Shown here in pieces: positions 12,785 through 23,587 of a stretch of 64,000 nt of DNA. The stretch comes from Nelumbo lutea (lineage: Eukaryota; Streptophyta; Magnoliopsida; Proteales; Nelumbonaceae). The DNA is taken from contig JAKGHH010000001.1 in assembly GCA_022828595.1 (NCBI GenBank), positions 136,667,017-136,731,016 on the forward strand, given 5' to 3'. The position numbers and the translations under genes were made by a program. Every line of letters begins with the position of its first letter. Position 1 is the first letter of the stretch. The notes beneath the pieces were generated by a model, which saw only the letters and a program-made list of their open reading frames with translations, did no database searches and was not told the origin of the DNA.

Positions 12785-12945
12785 CAAGCCGAAGAGGCAA
12801 CTGGGACTTGTTGCGCCTATGCCGAAGAGGCGACTAGGACTTATTACGTCTATGCCGAGGAGGCGACCAGGACTTATCTGCCCATGCTGAAGAGGCGACC
12901 AGGACTTGTCTGCCTATGCCGAAGAGGCAACTAGGACTTGTTGTA
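12785..12945. repeat. 33-bp tandem repeat downstream of integrase, copy 1
   Basis: Units of about 33 bp with core TATGCCGAAGAGGCGACTAGGACTT. The array lies between the end of the antisense ORF and the end of integrase, as in copy 2. Confidence 0.75.
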
Positions 12946-13092
12946 GTACTGAGATATTCTGTCAGCTCAGCACCGTGGCCCTTAGGCTTCTGGGAGTGAA
13001 TCAAAGTCCTCTCTCCAGCTTGTCATCTTTTTGTCCAGTTCGGTGGTCCCATGGTCTTAGAGGAATTTTACCTTGGAGTCGTGGACTCATAA

Positions 13093-14160
13093 TTAGTACC
13101 TTCTTAGGTTGTCAATGTTCCATGCTCGAGGTATCTGCTTCCTTTCCAAAGTTTCGAGCTCGTATGTGCCTTCCCCGAACACCCGCCTTACTCGATATGG
13201 ACCTTCCCATTTTGGTCTGAGCTTACTTGCGTCAGGCTCAGGTACCATAACTTTCCAGACAACTAGGTCGCCTACACGAAACTGCCACTTCTTGACCTGG
13301 GCGTTATAGTACCGAGCTACTCTCGGTTGGGATGCCGTAGTATGCCCCTCCTCTACCAGGTCCAGGTTGGTACGGAGCTCATCGTCGTTTGCTTCCTCAT
13401 CATAGGCCTCAAGTCGTAATGTGGGTACCTCAATCTCTGCTAGGATAACCGCCTCTGTACCATACATGAGGTTGAAGGCAGTTTCACCCATCGCGGTCTT
13501 GATAGTAGTTTGGTAGGCCTAAAGGACACTGGGCAGCTCATCCACCCACAATCCCTTTGCTCAGGCTAGGCGAGCTTTCAGTCCGCGGAGTATCGCCCTA
13601 TTTAGTTACTTCTACCTGTCCATTCACTTGAGGGTGTGCCACCGAGGTGAAGTTTTGTTGAATCACCATCTCGGTGCACCAGTTTTGGAACTTGATGTCT
13701 TCGAACTGCTTGCCGTTATTGGATATCAACACGCGAGGTATTCCGAAACAACACACTATGTTTTTCTAGAATAAGTTCTGCACGTTGTGGGCTGTAATGG
13801 TTCCATGGGATCGACCTCTACCCATTTCGTGAAAATAATCTACTGCTACAACTAGGAACTTCCTCTGCCCGGTTGTTGGGGGGAAATATGTCCGAGAATG
13901 TCTATCCCCACTGAGCAAAAGGCCACGGGCTGGTGAGGTATTTCAGATTGGCAAATAGGTAGTCGGGGGATGTTGGCATGCCTTTGGCAGTTGTTGCATT
14001 TCTTGAACGAGCTCAAGGGCGTTTGCTTTCATGGTAGGCCAGTAATACCCTTGCCTCAGTGCCTTTTGGGCAAGTGCCCATGTCCCCCAGGAGTCCTCCA
14101 CAGAGTCACTCATGGATATCGCGTAGTACTTGATCCGCTTTTGAAGGCTGCAAAGCAATG
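13093..14160 (-). pseudogene. Integrase region of Tat-1, copy 1 (broken)
   Basis: The minus-strand fragment 13491-13093 carries the integrase C-terminal part: GETAFNLMYGTEAV and, near its end, a KWEGPYRVRRVFGEGTYELE segment typical of Ty3/gypsy integrases. 14158-13943 contains the YYWPTM segment from the zinc-binding region. In the catalytic core the second acidic position reads ISNNGKQ here instead of the usual ISDNGKQ. Frameshifts separate the pieces. Confidence 0.75.
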
Positions 14161-15239
14161 TAGGTAGGGGAGTGTGGAGGATCTTCTATACAACTGTTCA
14201 TCGATCAAAATGTATCAAGCTGACTGTCACTCTATCCTCCGAGCTGTATTGCGCTTTGCTGGTAGGTGTCCTGTGGAGCAAATAATCGACGAGTGGGTAT
14301 TATCCAACTCGGTTCTGCCTTTACTGACACGGAGAAGCGACCCCCACACTAACACTACTTGCTGCCCCCCCCCCAGAGAATAGCTAGGGTTGATGGCAGG
14401 TCTTTGATAATAATACTTCCCGCTTTGTGGTGTCACTGGTAACTTGTAGGCCAATCGAGATACGTGCGTCGGCCTCAGGCATTCTCAGGATACTTGGTAT
14501 CTACATGAGGAAGCAAGAGACTCAATAGTTCAGGTCAAGAATCGCTTTGACCTTGACTAAGTGATGCGTGCCTGATGGTGTTGGGTTGTGAGCCTCACTA
14601 AGCACCAGTTAGCCCTGGTTGACCACCAACTGAGGAATACGCTGCAGTACGACGAGGTGTTTTGGCTTCCCATCGTCCCTTTTACTGGTTGAAGTCTGGC
14701 AATTAGTGCCTGCGCTACTTAGCTGCCGAGTCGTTCTTCCGAGCGCTGTTGAATCCAAACCGAAGGGCGTACTCTGAGCTTCACCTCGCTTGGGTCCATA
14801 CAAGGATCAGGTCCAGGCACCACTTCCTCGCTAGATTTTGACGAGGCCATCAACATGGAGGATCCAGCGCTCGCTATGTCCCAAACGTCGACTTAAAGCC
14901 CTACGGGGAGCCGGTGCCGTTTGACTGGTCGATTCCTCCAACATATTAAGCGGGCTTACGTTAGTTTCCTGGGGTCGGCGTGTTGAACGTGCATTCTGCG
15001 ACAAAATCTGCCAAGACTTGGGCTTTGATCACTAGTCCAGGAGATCAAAAAAAACCCGGGGCGAACTAATCTGTATTGCGGCTCAGTCCAATGGACCATT
15101 TTGTTAATGCTTCCAGACACCTCGGGCGCTTGAGGCCAAAATTTTGCCTCGAGAGGCCTGGTTGGTGAGGACAACAATTGGTTGTGAGCCTAAGAAGGTA
15201 TTGGGGCGTAGTTTTTGGAGCTGCTCATGACTAGCTGCA

Positions 15240-16345
15240 TTATGACTAGTTTCTTCGATATCGGGGTACCTTCGGTTATCGACATCTTGCCAAAACTTTA
15301 CTTAACATAAGTAGATGGGGTCGTTGGGACCAGTTTTACTTCTCTGATCAGTAACCGAGCTGGACTACCTCATTCGTCTTCGCATGGGCGAAGGTATCAA
15401 CTTCTAACCTTCATCTCCTTCTTTCAGGTCGGGTTAGAACCATGAGCAGTACTTAAATATTTTTTTAGCATCATCAAACGTGAAACTGGCACTGTCCCTC
15501 GGTCCCTATTGCGAAAGTGCTCGCCGTCTTTTTCTATTGCCATAAAAAGGGGTAGACATTCGACCCACCTGATTTTTAGACATGAATCGACTCAAGGGCA
15601 TGCTATCTCGGGCCCGGGGCAGTCTCCTGAACTTCCTCACTTTTTGAGATTGGTTTCATATCTAAGATGGTCCTTAATCTTTTTCCGGGTCTGGCTTCGA
15701 TGCCGCGTCGGTTCACTATGTATACCTAAGAAACTTATCCGACGTGACTATCTTGAAGACACATTTGCTCGAGTTGCAACTTCATGTTATAGCTTCCTAT
15801 GAGAATTTGAAAAACGTCATTCAGATCACTTAACAGACGATGCTTGAAAGTTGGGTCTTCAACGACCATGCGTCATGTCAACATAAATACTTACAATTTT
15901 ATTAACCAATTAATGGTTCAAAAAAACTTTATTTACAAGGCCGCTAGGAATGCTTGCCCTATGCGTTTTTCAATCCAAAGGGCATAACCTTAAATAATAG
16001 TTATAGGGCCCGGAGCTCAGTTTACAAAATTCATGGTCTTGTCCTAGTCAATAGAATCCATCCTAATCTGGTTGTAGACCAGAATAGGCATGCCAGAAAA
16101 CTCAACAAATTGTTCCGTTCAATGGTATCGCAGTGCCACTAGGCAGTCACATCTTGGGTAGTGGAAAGCAGTCTTTCGGTGCAGCGATCTGTTCAGGTTG
16201 GTGTAGTCGACACACATCGCGCCATTTGCCATTGGCCTTCTTACTAGATAACCGGGTTGGCCACCCAGCTCGGGTAATGGACTTCCCTGATGAAGTATGT
16301 CGCAAGGAGGCTTCTCGACCCTCCTCAATCGACTACTCTCCATAC
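15240..16345 (-). pseudogene. Reverse transcriptase region of Tat-1, copy 1 (heavily frameshifted)
   Basis: Minus-strand remnants include CVDYTNLNRS near 16250, which matches the RT finger region of copy 2 (CIDYTNLNRSF). The nucleotide sequence tracks copy 2 throughout, but frequent one-base insertions destroy the frame. A protease remnant follows near 17040 and gag C-terminal sequence from about 17400 to the gap. Confidence 0.65.
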
Positions 16346-17912
16346 TGTTTTTGGGTCGACGGTTGCGTTTCTTTGTGTCGCATTAAGCTTGTTAGAGTTC
16401 GCAAGTGGACCAAGCAAAAATATCTAAATTTTTAAGTAAACAACTTAACAAGTTGAGGTTCGAGAGGTTGGCTCGCTGGTCCGAGACACCAATCTAAAGA
16501 GTTCTTGGTTCGAACCAACTGGTATGAGGTGGGGGTTGCTGTTGCTCTGGTGGCACCGATTCTTCTATGCAGGGCTGCTCGCTCCTCAATGATGTTTCTA
16601 CTGAGTTGTTCGGCGCTCGAGATCCTCCACCATTTTTTCCTTTCAGAGGCGGCCACGTAACACTTACGGGATTCAAGCGTGGTCACTCTCGCCACGACCG
16701 CTTATGTCGTAATCAGTTGAAAACTTCAATCGCTAAGTAATAGGTGGACACTATCGCACGTAAGAACATGGTGTAATCAGGCTGACCTGGTGATCGTGTA
16801 TCTGTAGCGGGGATGGAGTCCGACTACCAGGAAAGTGTGCTCGAATCCATACAACTGTTCGAGCCCCACGCTGAGCTGCCTGCTTCCACCTGGTACTGAT
16901 GACGCCGACCAAGGGGCCTGACCCCTCTTCTCCGCTAAATCCTACGAAGGGTGTGTATTGCTGGCTTTTAAGGTTGTTCTGATTCTAAACTATAGCTTAT
17001 CGAAGGTCTTCTACAAGAGGATAATTCCGTCGAGCTGCCCGAGATCCACCAGGATTTGCTTCACTTCAAAGTCGTTGGTTCTGAGCTTCACGACTAAGGC
17101 ATCAATCATAAAGATATTGAATCGCTGCGCGCATCAGTCCTCGGTGAAGATATAGACTAGGTATCTTCAAGTTGAAGGTCACTATTGCGCAGTTTTTTTG
17201 CCCTATCATTCTCTAGTTTCACAGATTCAAAAGTCCCTCCATCGTTGTTGAATGTAACATCCTGCAATAATGGGACCCACTGGTGAATCAATATTGATCA
17301 CATCCCCGCGAACTAGCTCCTACCTTTGGTAGTTTTGTCGAGGTGGCTGCTCATTTTCCTGGCCTGCTAAGTCCTCGAGGGCATTCCTTCCTCTGGGTCC
17401 ACTTATGACGACTCCCTTTGTCAGCTCTGCTCCTTGCCCCTTTCTCCTCATCGCAGGATGTAAAAATCTTCAGGATACTTCCGCGGCGGAATAAGCTCTT
17501 CGATCTCAATTGCGGAAGACTTTCCCTAGCAATTTTTTTGTGTTTGTGTCCATGATCTACGGTGGAAATGGCAGATAGACTTTCGGAGTTTCTTGTTTGC
17601 CGGGAGATCTAACCCTTAGCACTGGGCGGTCCATCCTGACAAAGGAGGAGTCCCTTAATGGCCACTTAAGCATCGTCTTCATCGCTTAGCATTCAGAGAT
17701 GAATATAGTTCGTTCTCTCTACTGGCGGAGTCTTGGAATGCCACGCGAACCTGACTTGTGGACCATGCGTGGGGGACCCTGGCTTCTTCTCACTGCTCGG
17801 GGACTTACTTTTCTTTCTTTTCTGCGCTTTGTTGCTCGTGCCCTTCATTTTCTCTCTTCCTCTTTCAGTTGGGATGGATATCTATCAGTCTATCCTGGTT
17901 AATCTCCTCCTC

Positions 17913-18012
17913 NNNNNNNNNNNNNNNNNNNNNNNNNNNNNNNNNNNNNNNNNNNNNNNNNNNNNNNNNNNNNNNNNNNNNNNNNNNNNNNNNNNNNNNN
18001 NNNNNNNNNNNN
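17913..18012. other. Assembly gap of exactly 100 N
   Basis: One hundred unknown bases. A round 100 is commonly used as a placeholder for a scaffold join of unknown size. Sequence on the right restarts at a point already covered by 4278 on the left, so the gap separates two overlapping or allelic contigs rather than new sequence. Confidence 0.95.
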
Positions 18013-21000
18013 ATTTATAAATAATTATTGAAAATATATTTATAAAAAATATAATAAATAATTACTAAAAGTAAAAAATATTAATTTTAGTATATATGAA
18101 TATATAATGAATATACACTATTATTGTAAAATTATTACTAATAAATATTAATTGTTTAGAAAGTTATTTTCTATAATTATTAACCGATATAAGTGAAATT
18201 AGTTATTTACAAAATTATTTAGTCATTTAAATAATATTTTTATTTAATTTTAAAAATAATAATTATTTATTGAATTTAATAATCTGTAAATTATAATTAG
18301 TACTACTATTACATTATTAGTTATTAATTTTTAAAATATTAAATTATTAATATGAATATGATGAAATCTATTATAATTATTTTTCTACTTTTAATAAATT
18401 TCTTAAATTTATTACATAATTTTTTATTTTAACTATTTAAAATTTAGTCATGTTAAATATTTTACTATTTAAATATTTAAATAATATGTAAACTATTTAA
18501 AAATTTTCATTATTTGAATTTTATTTATTTTAATGTTATTACATAATACTAAATATTTTATATAATTATTTAACTATCTTTAATGTTTTGTTATTTAAGA
18601 TATTTAGTTATTGGAATGTTTAAATAATATTTTATTTTTAATGTTAAATTTTTATTATTTGAATATCATTTAAATTGAATAATTCATACAATTATAATTT
18701 ATATATCTACTACATAAATTAACGATGAATTTTGTAAAAATATAGAACTATCAATAATATGGATGTTATTAAATCTATTACAATTAGTTTTGTGTTTTCA
18801 ATAAATATTTTAAATTTAGTATATAATTTTTTTTATAATATTTAAAGAATTCTGAAATTTTAATTGAAACTTTCTTTAGATAGATATAGATAAAAAGTGG
18901 GGGAGAGGATAAATTGAAATTAGAGATAGTTTTGGAGAGAATCTCTCCACCAAATTATAGATAAATAAGGGTTAGAGATAGAGTATCAGATAAATTGGAA
19001 TTAGAGACAATTTAGGAAAAAGTGGTGCCACTTGGCTAAACATTAGAAAAGCAAATCCCTCTTTCTTTGTGGTTGTTAGAAATAGTTAAGTCTATGTGAT
19101 TTTCTTATTGGATTAATGGGTTATTATGTGAAGTTAAAAAATAAAAAATTCAAAAAAAATAGGAAGGAGGTTTGGAGCAAGGAGAGGCATGGTGACATGG
19201 ACTGTATTGCTATATAGATAGATAGATAGATAGATAGAGATTTGTGTTCAACTAATTTATTAATTGTTAGGTTTGATTTTCCCACTATTTTCCGTTTTGC
19301 AACCAAACAATGAAACCTGAAAATTTTCCACCCATTTTCCCTTTTCCATCCCACCAAAATCTTCCACAAACCAATCGCGGCCTTAGGAGCCTTGATGATA
19401 GAAGAAAACTACATAAAGCGAACATTTTATCTGTTCTATTCACTGTTAAGCGTACGCAATTAGGATTGCAATTTGGGTCGGGTTGGATTGGGAATATACC
19501 AATGGGTCCAAATTTGAATGGGCCTGGCCTATAATACATTCTTCAAGTTGGTGTCTAACTTACTTGCACCCTTAGATGTAGTTGAGATCAATATATCAAT
19601 ATTCGGATACTTTGGGGACACAGATACAATCAAACACAAAGTTATGGCCTCATAGATTTGCATTTAATTTTTTAAAAACAAATGGAAAAGCTGGCTGGTT
19701 ACACAAAATTGAACTAGTTCATCAATTCCCAGGTTGGTGCTAACAATGACCAAACCAGCTGTGGTCTGATTCATAGTTTAAATGGTCCAACCAGCCCAGC
19801 TGGTCCATTTTTCTAAACATTTTGGTTGAAATTTGGTAACCTGGGGTAACCTGACTTGTAGCCCAGCTGGTCCAGATTTGCTGAGCTTGATTGCTGTGTT
19901 GGGGGTTGTGTAACCAATACATCCAATGTCAAGACAAGCATGTGAAGTGAAAAATTGAGTGCAAAACTTTGCTTTGTATGTATTTATCTTATAAATATTT
20001 GTATTTGTTCTTACAAAAAAAAAATATTTGTATTTATACTTTTTCCAAACTAAGCCTTATGATTGATGCTGGGTGTTATTAGTGGTTACGTTACATAGCC
20101 TCAATGGATCATGAAAGTATGAAACCCAAAAAGTTATGATTCATGAAGGCCCATTTGGTAAAAATTCGAAAAGTTGAAAATAGGCTTATATGGGCCCAAA
20201 AAATGAAGCTATGATAGGTACCTTCTCAGAAGCTGCTCAATCAATACAACTCAATCACCACCCCAACCTACTTTCTGATGAAGCTACCTTCAATCTATGC
20301 AACTCAATCACCACCCCACGCAGGCATGTATATTTGTAAGACGGGTAATAAGAGGGTGTTAGGGATAGATGTTTGTTTGATCATAGAATTTCTTCTTGTG
20401 AGTCAATATTAAAAAACAGACAATGAAAAACACACCTGAGAAGACTTTCAGTTTGAAAGACAAGATTATTTGTACAAATTAAAAGAGACCTATTGTATGT
20501 ACTCCCATTAATACTAAACATGCCCCTATCTCCCACAGTGATTAGATTCAGTTTCTAGATTGAGATTTCTTTTAGATAAGCTTTTGAGGGCCAGAAGTGT
20601 TTTGGATTTAAATTACCATGTTTTTAGTCTAAAAGTAATTATTACCAAATGTCCAAAAACACTTTTTGGATCAATTTTGTTTTAAATTGTATTGAGGAAG
20701 GCCTACATTGGCCCGCTCTACTGTATGGCCTAACCCGATGGTTTCAACATAAAATGTGGATAAACCTTATTGTATCTCATTGTTGTAACTCTCCTCTTTT
20801 GTTATAGCATTGGACTATGATACTGGAAAAACTTTTAATAAATCAATCCGCATCATAAAATTGGTAACTAATCAACTGGTATTTGTCAAAATTTATAGAG
20901 ACAAGATGCTTCTTCCAAACATTCGCTAGTTGTGTTTGGGGTCTAACCCTAGCAACTAAGATAAATTATTCTATTAATTTGACAAAACACCAATATCAGT

Positions 21001-21527
21001 TTTATCAGGATAAATTCCCCTAGTCTATTCAATGATTAAGAACATTCTAAACGAATACAAGTCTCATAAGTTTTTAATTTAAAGAATAATTTATATAAAC
21101 ACACCAATGTGAACATAAAACAATAATATACTTATATTATGCACATATAAAAGTCTATGTACATCAATCTATTTGGAACTAAAGGCATACAATGTATAAC
21201 AATTATGACAATGGTAGTACCTGAACTATAAATAACCCTTTTAAAGAAGGATTTATAGGCAAATTTCATATTCAATTCAGACTGAGGTTACTTGTTCAGG
21301 ACCCAGAATTTTGTCCAACTGTTTGACCCGAACGGCTGGTCCATTATGACAAAAAAATAAAAAAATGAAAAATGGTGAAAACCGTTTGAACGGTTCGAAC
21401 GGTTAACTGGCTGGTTCAACGATTTGTTGACCAAAATCAACGATTTTGAGGGAAAAAATGATTTTGAAGGAAAATGGAACCAGTAACCAATTGCCTTTGG
21501 AAGCTCGAGGGTAAGAGTTTTTTCAAG
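18013..21527. other. Gene-free left flank of Tat-1 (copy 2)
   Basis: AT-rich sequence equivalent to 4278-8287. It holds a GATA microsatellite (about 19216-19240) and no recognisable gene. The longer open frames here are not conserved in frame with copy 1. Confidence 0.6.
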
Positions 21528-21788
21528 AATCGGGATTTGCTCCTTATATAGCGCATTGTGAGGAGTTCAGATCTGCATCCCACGATGGGGCGCCCCACAA
21601 CGTCCCACAGTATATCCCTGCCTTGTATTGGGAACATCTTCCGATGATAACATCAGGTCTGATATTATCATCGGGAGATATTCCTAATACATGAAAGGGA
21701 TGCACTCTGTGACATTGTGGGGTGCCCCGTTGTGAGACGCAGATATGAATTCCATTGTGAGATTGGTGTAAGAGCAGATCCGGTCTCC
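21528..21788. repeat. Foldback element, copy 2
   Basis: Same inverted-repeat structure as 8288-8550, with the central GATGATAACATCAGG / TCTGATATTATCATC and arms carrying GGGGCGCCCCACAACG and GGGGTGCCCCGTTGTG. Confidence 0.75.
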
Positions 21789-22590
21789 TTTTTCACGTCT
21801 TTGAAAATTGAAAATGTTTCAGCTTTTACTTGGATCGGAACATGAATGCAATTATGTAAAGGAACAGCTTTTTTTTTTTTTTATCCTTTAGCTGTGAGCT
21901 GTGGTTGTGTTTTGAGTTGATCAATACAATTTAATGCCCCATTTAATTGTAAATTATTTATCTAGATAAATACATTTATTTAAATAAATGTTATTCGAAA
22001 AAATATTACCCCCACAATTATATTTAGGGCAAGTTTTTTAAACTACCCTAAGGTTTTAGAAATTGATTAACTATACCCGTCTCAGTATTGTCTTAAATTA
22101 CCGTATTGTTTCTAATAATTATCACCTTCGTTAAATCCTATGGAGGCACACAAAAAATCATTTTTACCCTTACATTAAGAAAGGGCGTCAAATAGTAAAT
22201 TATTATTTTAACCCTATATTTAATAGAACAGGTGTTGAATGGAGAAAGAACATCATCGCCTGCAACGACAACCGTTGCAACTTCCATCCGGCGGTGAATT
22301 ATCTCCGTTGGGATTAGGATTGTTAAAAAAAAAGGCATCTGATGAGGGACACGGTCTGATGAGAGACACGGTCTGTCGGGATTAGGATCGTTGTCCTCTT
22401 CTCTGGCGTTTCGAGAAATGAGAGAGGGGAAGAAAGTGAGGCGTTTAAATAAGCAAGGGAAGGAAAAGAGAGAGACGAAGGGGGAGAGGACGAAACAGGC
22501 ATTTAATTCCGTTGCGAAATCTCGAACGGAAGAAGAAGAGACGGCGGCGCTACAAACATTCTTTCCTCCTCTACCATCGCTGTTACAACT

Positions 22591-23218
22591 TGATGGAGCA
22601 CGAACCGGATGCTCCCTTCTAGATGATGACCCGATGCTCAATGTGCGATGAGTAGGTTGTTCTGCAAAATAGTGAGTTCGGAGAACCTGGGGTGGTTAAC
22701 CTGGCGAGATCGCTCCGATGCTTAAGTTAGTATTCTTGCAGTAGGTGCGAGCTGAAAGTGAGCTAGGGTGCTAGGGTGCAGGCAATATATGCGTACTTGG
22801 GCCCCGTGGGGGTTGCCGCCTTTATATATAGAGCTGCCGTGAACCTCATGGAATAGTTCTAGTATCTTCAGCTTGGATGGATGAGGTCAGTTCTCATTTT
22901 ATCCGGGGAGTATCGTATCACTTAAGGAGGTCTATCAACTCCGCCCGATCTGGGCAGGGAAGGATAAGGCCTACCGTTATGCGGCATGACCCTGCGAGGT
23001 TCAGAGTTCATTGGACAGCTTCTGGAGTTGATGACATGTCATTCCGGGTCTTGAGTCCTGAGCTGAATTAGGTGCCAAGATGCCCTTATGCCGAGGTGAC
23101 CGAATACTTGAGCTCAAACTTTTGTTGACTGGGCTCCTTTTGCTGAGTTGTCATCCTTTGAGCAGATTGTGTCCACGTAACCTCTACTTACTAGGTCGTG
23201 CCAAATCACCCTCCATCA
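22591..23218 (-). repeat. 3' LTR of Tat-1 (628 bp)
   Basis: Ends TGATGGAGCA..CTCCATCA. It contains a minus-strand TATA-like CTATATATAAAGG near 22820-22832. It keeps a segment (about 22700-22790, with GCTCCGATGCTTAAG) that is missing from the 5' LTR. Confidence 0.9.
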
Positions 23219-23240
23219 ATTGCCCCCACTCCTCGTGCCA
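23219..23240 (-). other. Polypurine tract of Tat-1
   Basis: On the minus strand the sequence entering the 3' LTR reads GAGGAGTGGGGGCAAT and then TGATGG. Its purine-rich character and position confirm the minus-strand orientation. Tat-2 has almost the same sequence at 34642-34661. Confidence 0.8.
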
Positions 23241-23454
23241 GGGAGGACCGTTGGTCGGACCTATTCAACCATTTGGCTTAACCAGGAAGTGACCCAAATC
23301 ACGTCTCGGCTACGCGCGGACGTCACACTGTTTATAAACTCCGCAGATGTCAAAGGACGTGCTCAACCGATTTCATCCTCGGGTAGCGTGCACCCGGTTT
23401 TCATGGGAGCCGTCTAATCATACAGATCACAACCATCAATTGTCGGATGTGGTG

Positions 23455-23467
23455 GATTATAAATAGG
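23455..23467 (+). promoter_or_regulatory. TATA-like box ahead of the antisense ORF
   Basis: GGATTATAAATAGGGG on the plus strand lies between the PPT and the antisense ORF, about 130 bp before the first candidate splice donor. Copy 1 has ATTATAAGTAGGGG at the same place (about 10235). It suggests that the antisense gene has its own promoter rather than relying on the LTR. Confidence 0.5.
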
Positions 23468-23587
23468 GGCCAAAGGGCCCATTATCCTTGCCATAAATCG
23501 TGTAACTGAGCTTTCTTGAGATCGCGTCGAAGTCCTTCAGCTCACTATTCTCTCCCCTTGTGTCCGAGGTCGTTACCGCCTTCTTTG

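Larger units (their letters stand above)
4278..17912. repeat. First copy of a large near-duplicate (truncated at the assembly gap)
   Basis: Base 4278 onward (ATTTATAAATAATTATTGAA) matches the sequence resuming right after the N gap at 18013, and the match continues to the gap at 17912, which corresponds to about 30738. Shared landmarks in the same order: the GATA microsatellite, the foldback near 8.4 kb, the Tat-1 LTR with the same CAACT target site, the antisense ORF, integrase, RT and part of gag. Copy 1 has extra sequence near 7.5-8.2 kb and lacks a short stretch present at about 19690-19740. From roughly 14.3 kb to the gap it carries many one- and two-base insertions relative to copy 2. 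Confidence 0.9.
9312..17912 (-). mobile_element. Tat-1 LTR retrotransposon, copy 1, cut off by the gap
   Basis: Same element and same insertion site as 22591-32907. It contains the 3' LTR (9312-9934), PPT, antisense ORF (about 10400-12465, plus), integrase (about 13093-14160, minus), RNase H, RT (about 15240-16345), protease (about 16950-17290) and the C-terminal part of gag up to the gap. The N-terminal gag, PBS and 5' LTR are missing because sequence stops at 17912. Frames are more broken than in copy 2, with many single-base insertions after about 14.3 kb. Confidence 0.85.

Noticed and set aside
12785..12945. CRISPR-like array from regularly spaced repeats
   Set aside because: The units are contiguous 33-bp tandem repeats without unique spacers, inside a plant retrotransposon.
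9312..17912. Treating the first Tat-1 as an independent second insertion
   Set aside because: It has the same flank and the same CAACT target site as 22591-32907, so it is the same insertion seen in another copy of the locus.
22138..22641. 167-codon minus-strand frame near the left Tat-1 border
   Set aside because: It runs across the LTR boundary into the element and is interrupted in the first copy (9111-9362), so it is chance or remnant sequence.
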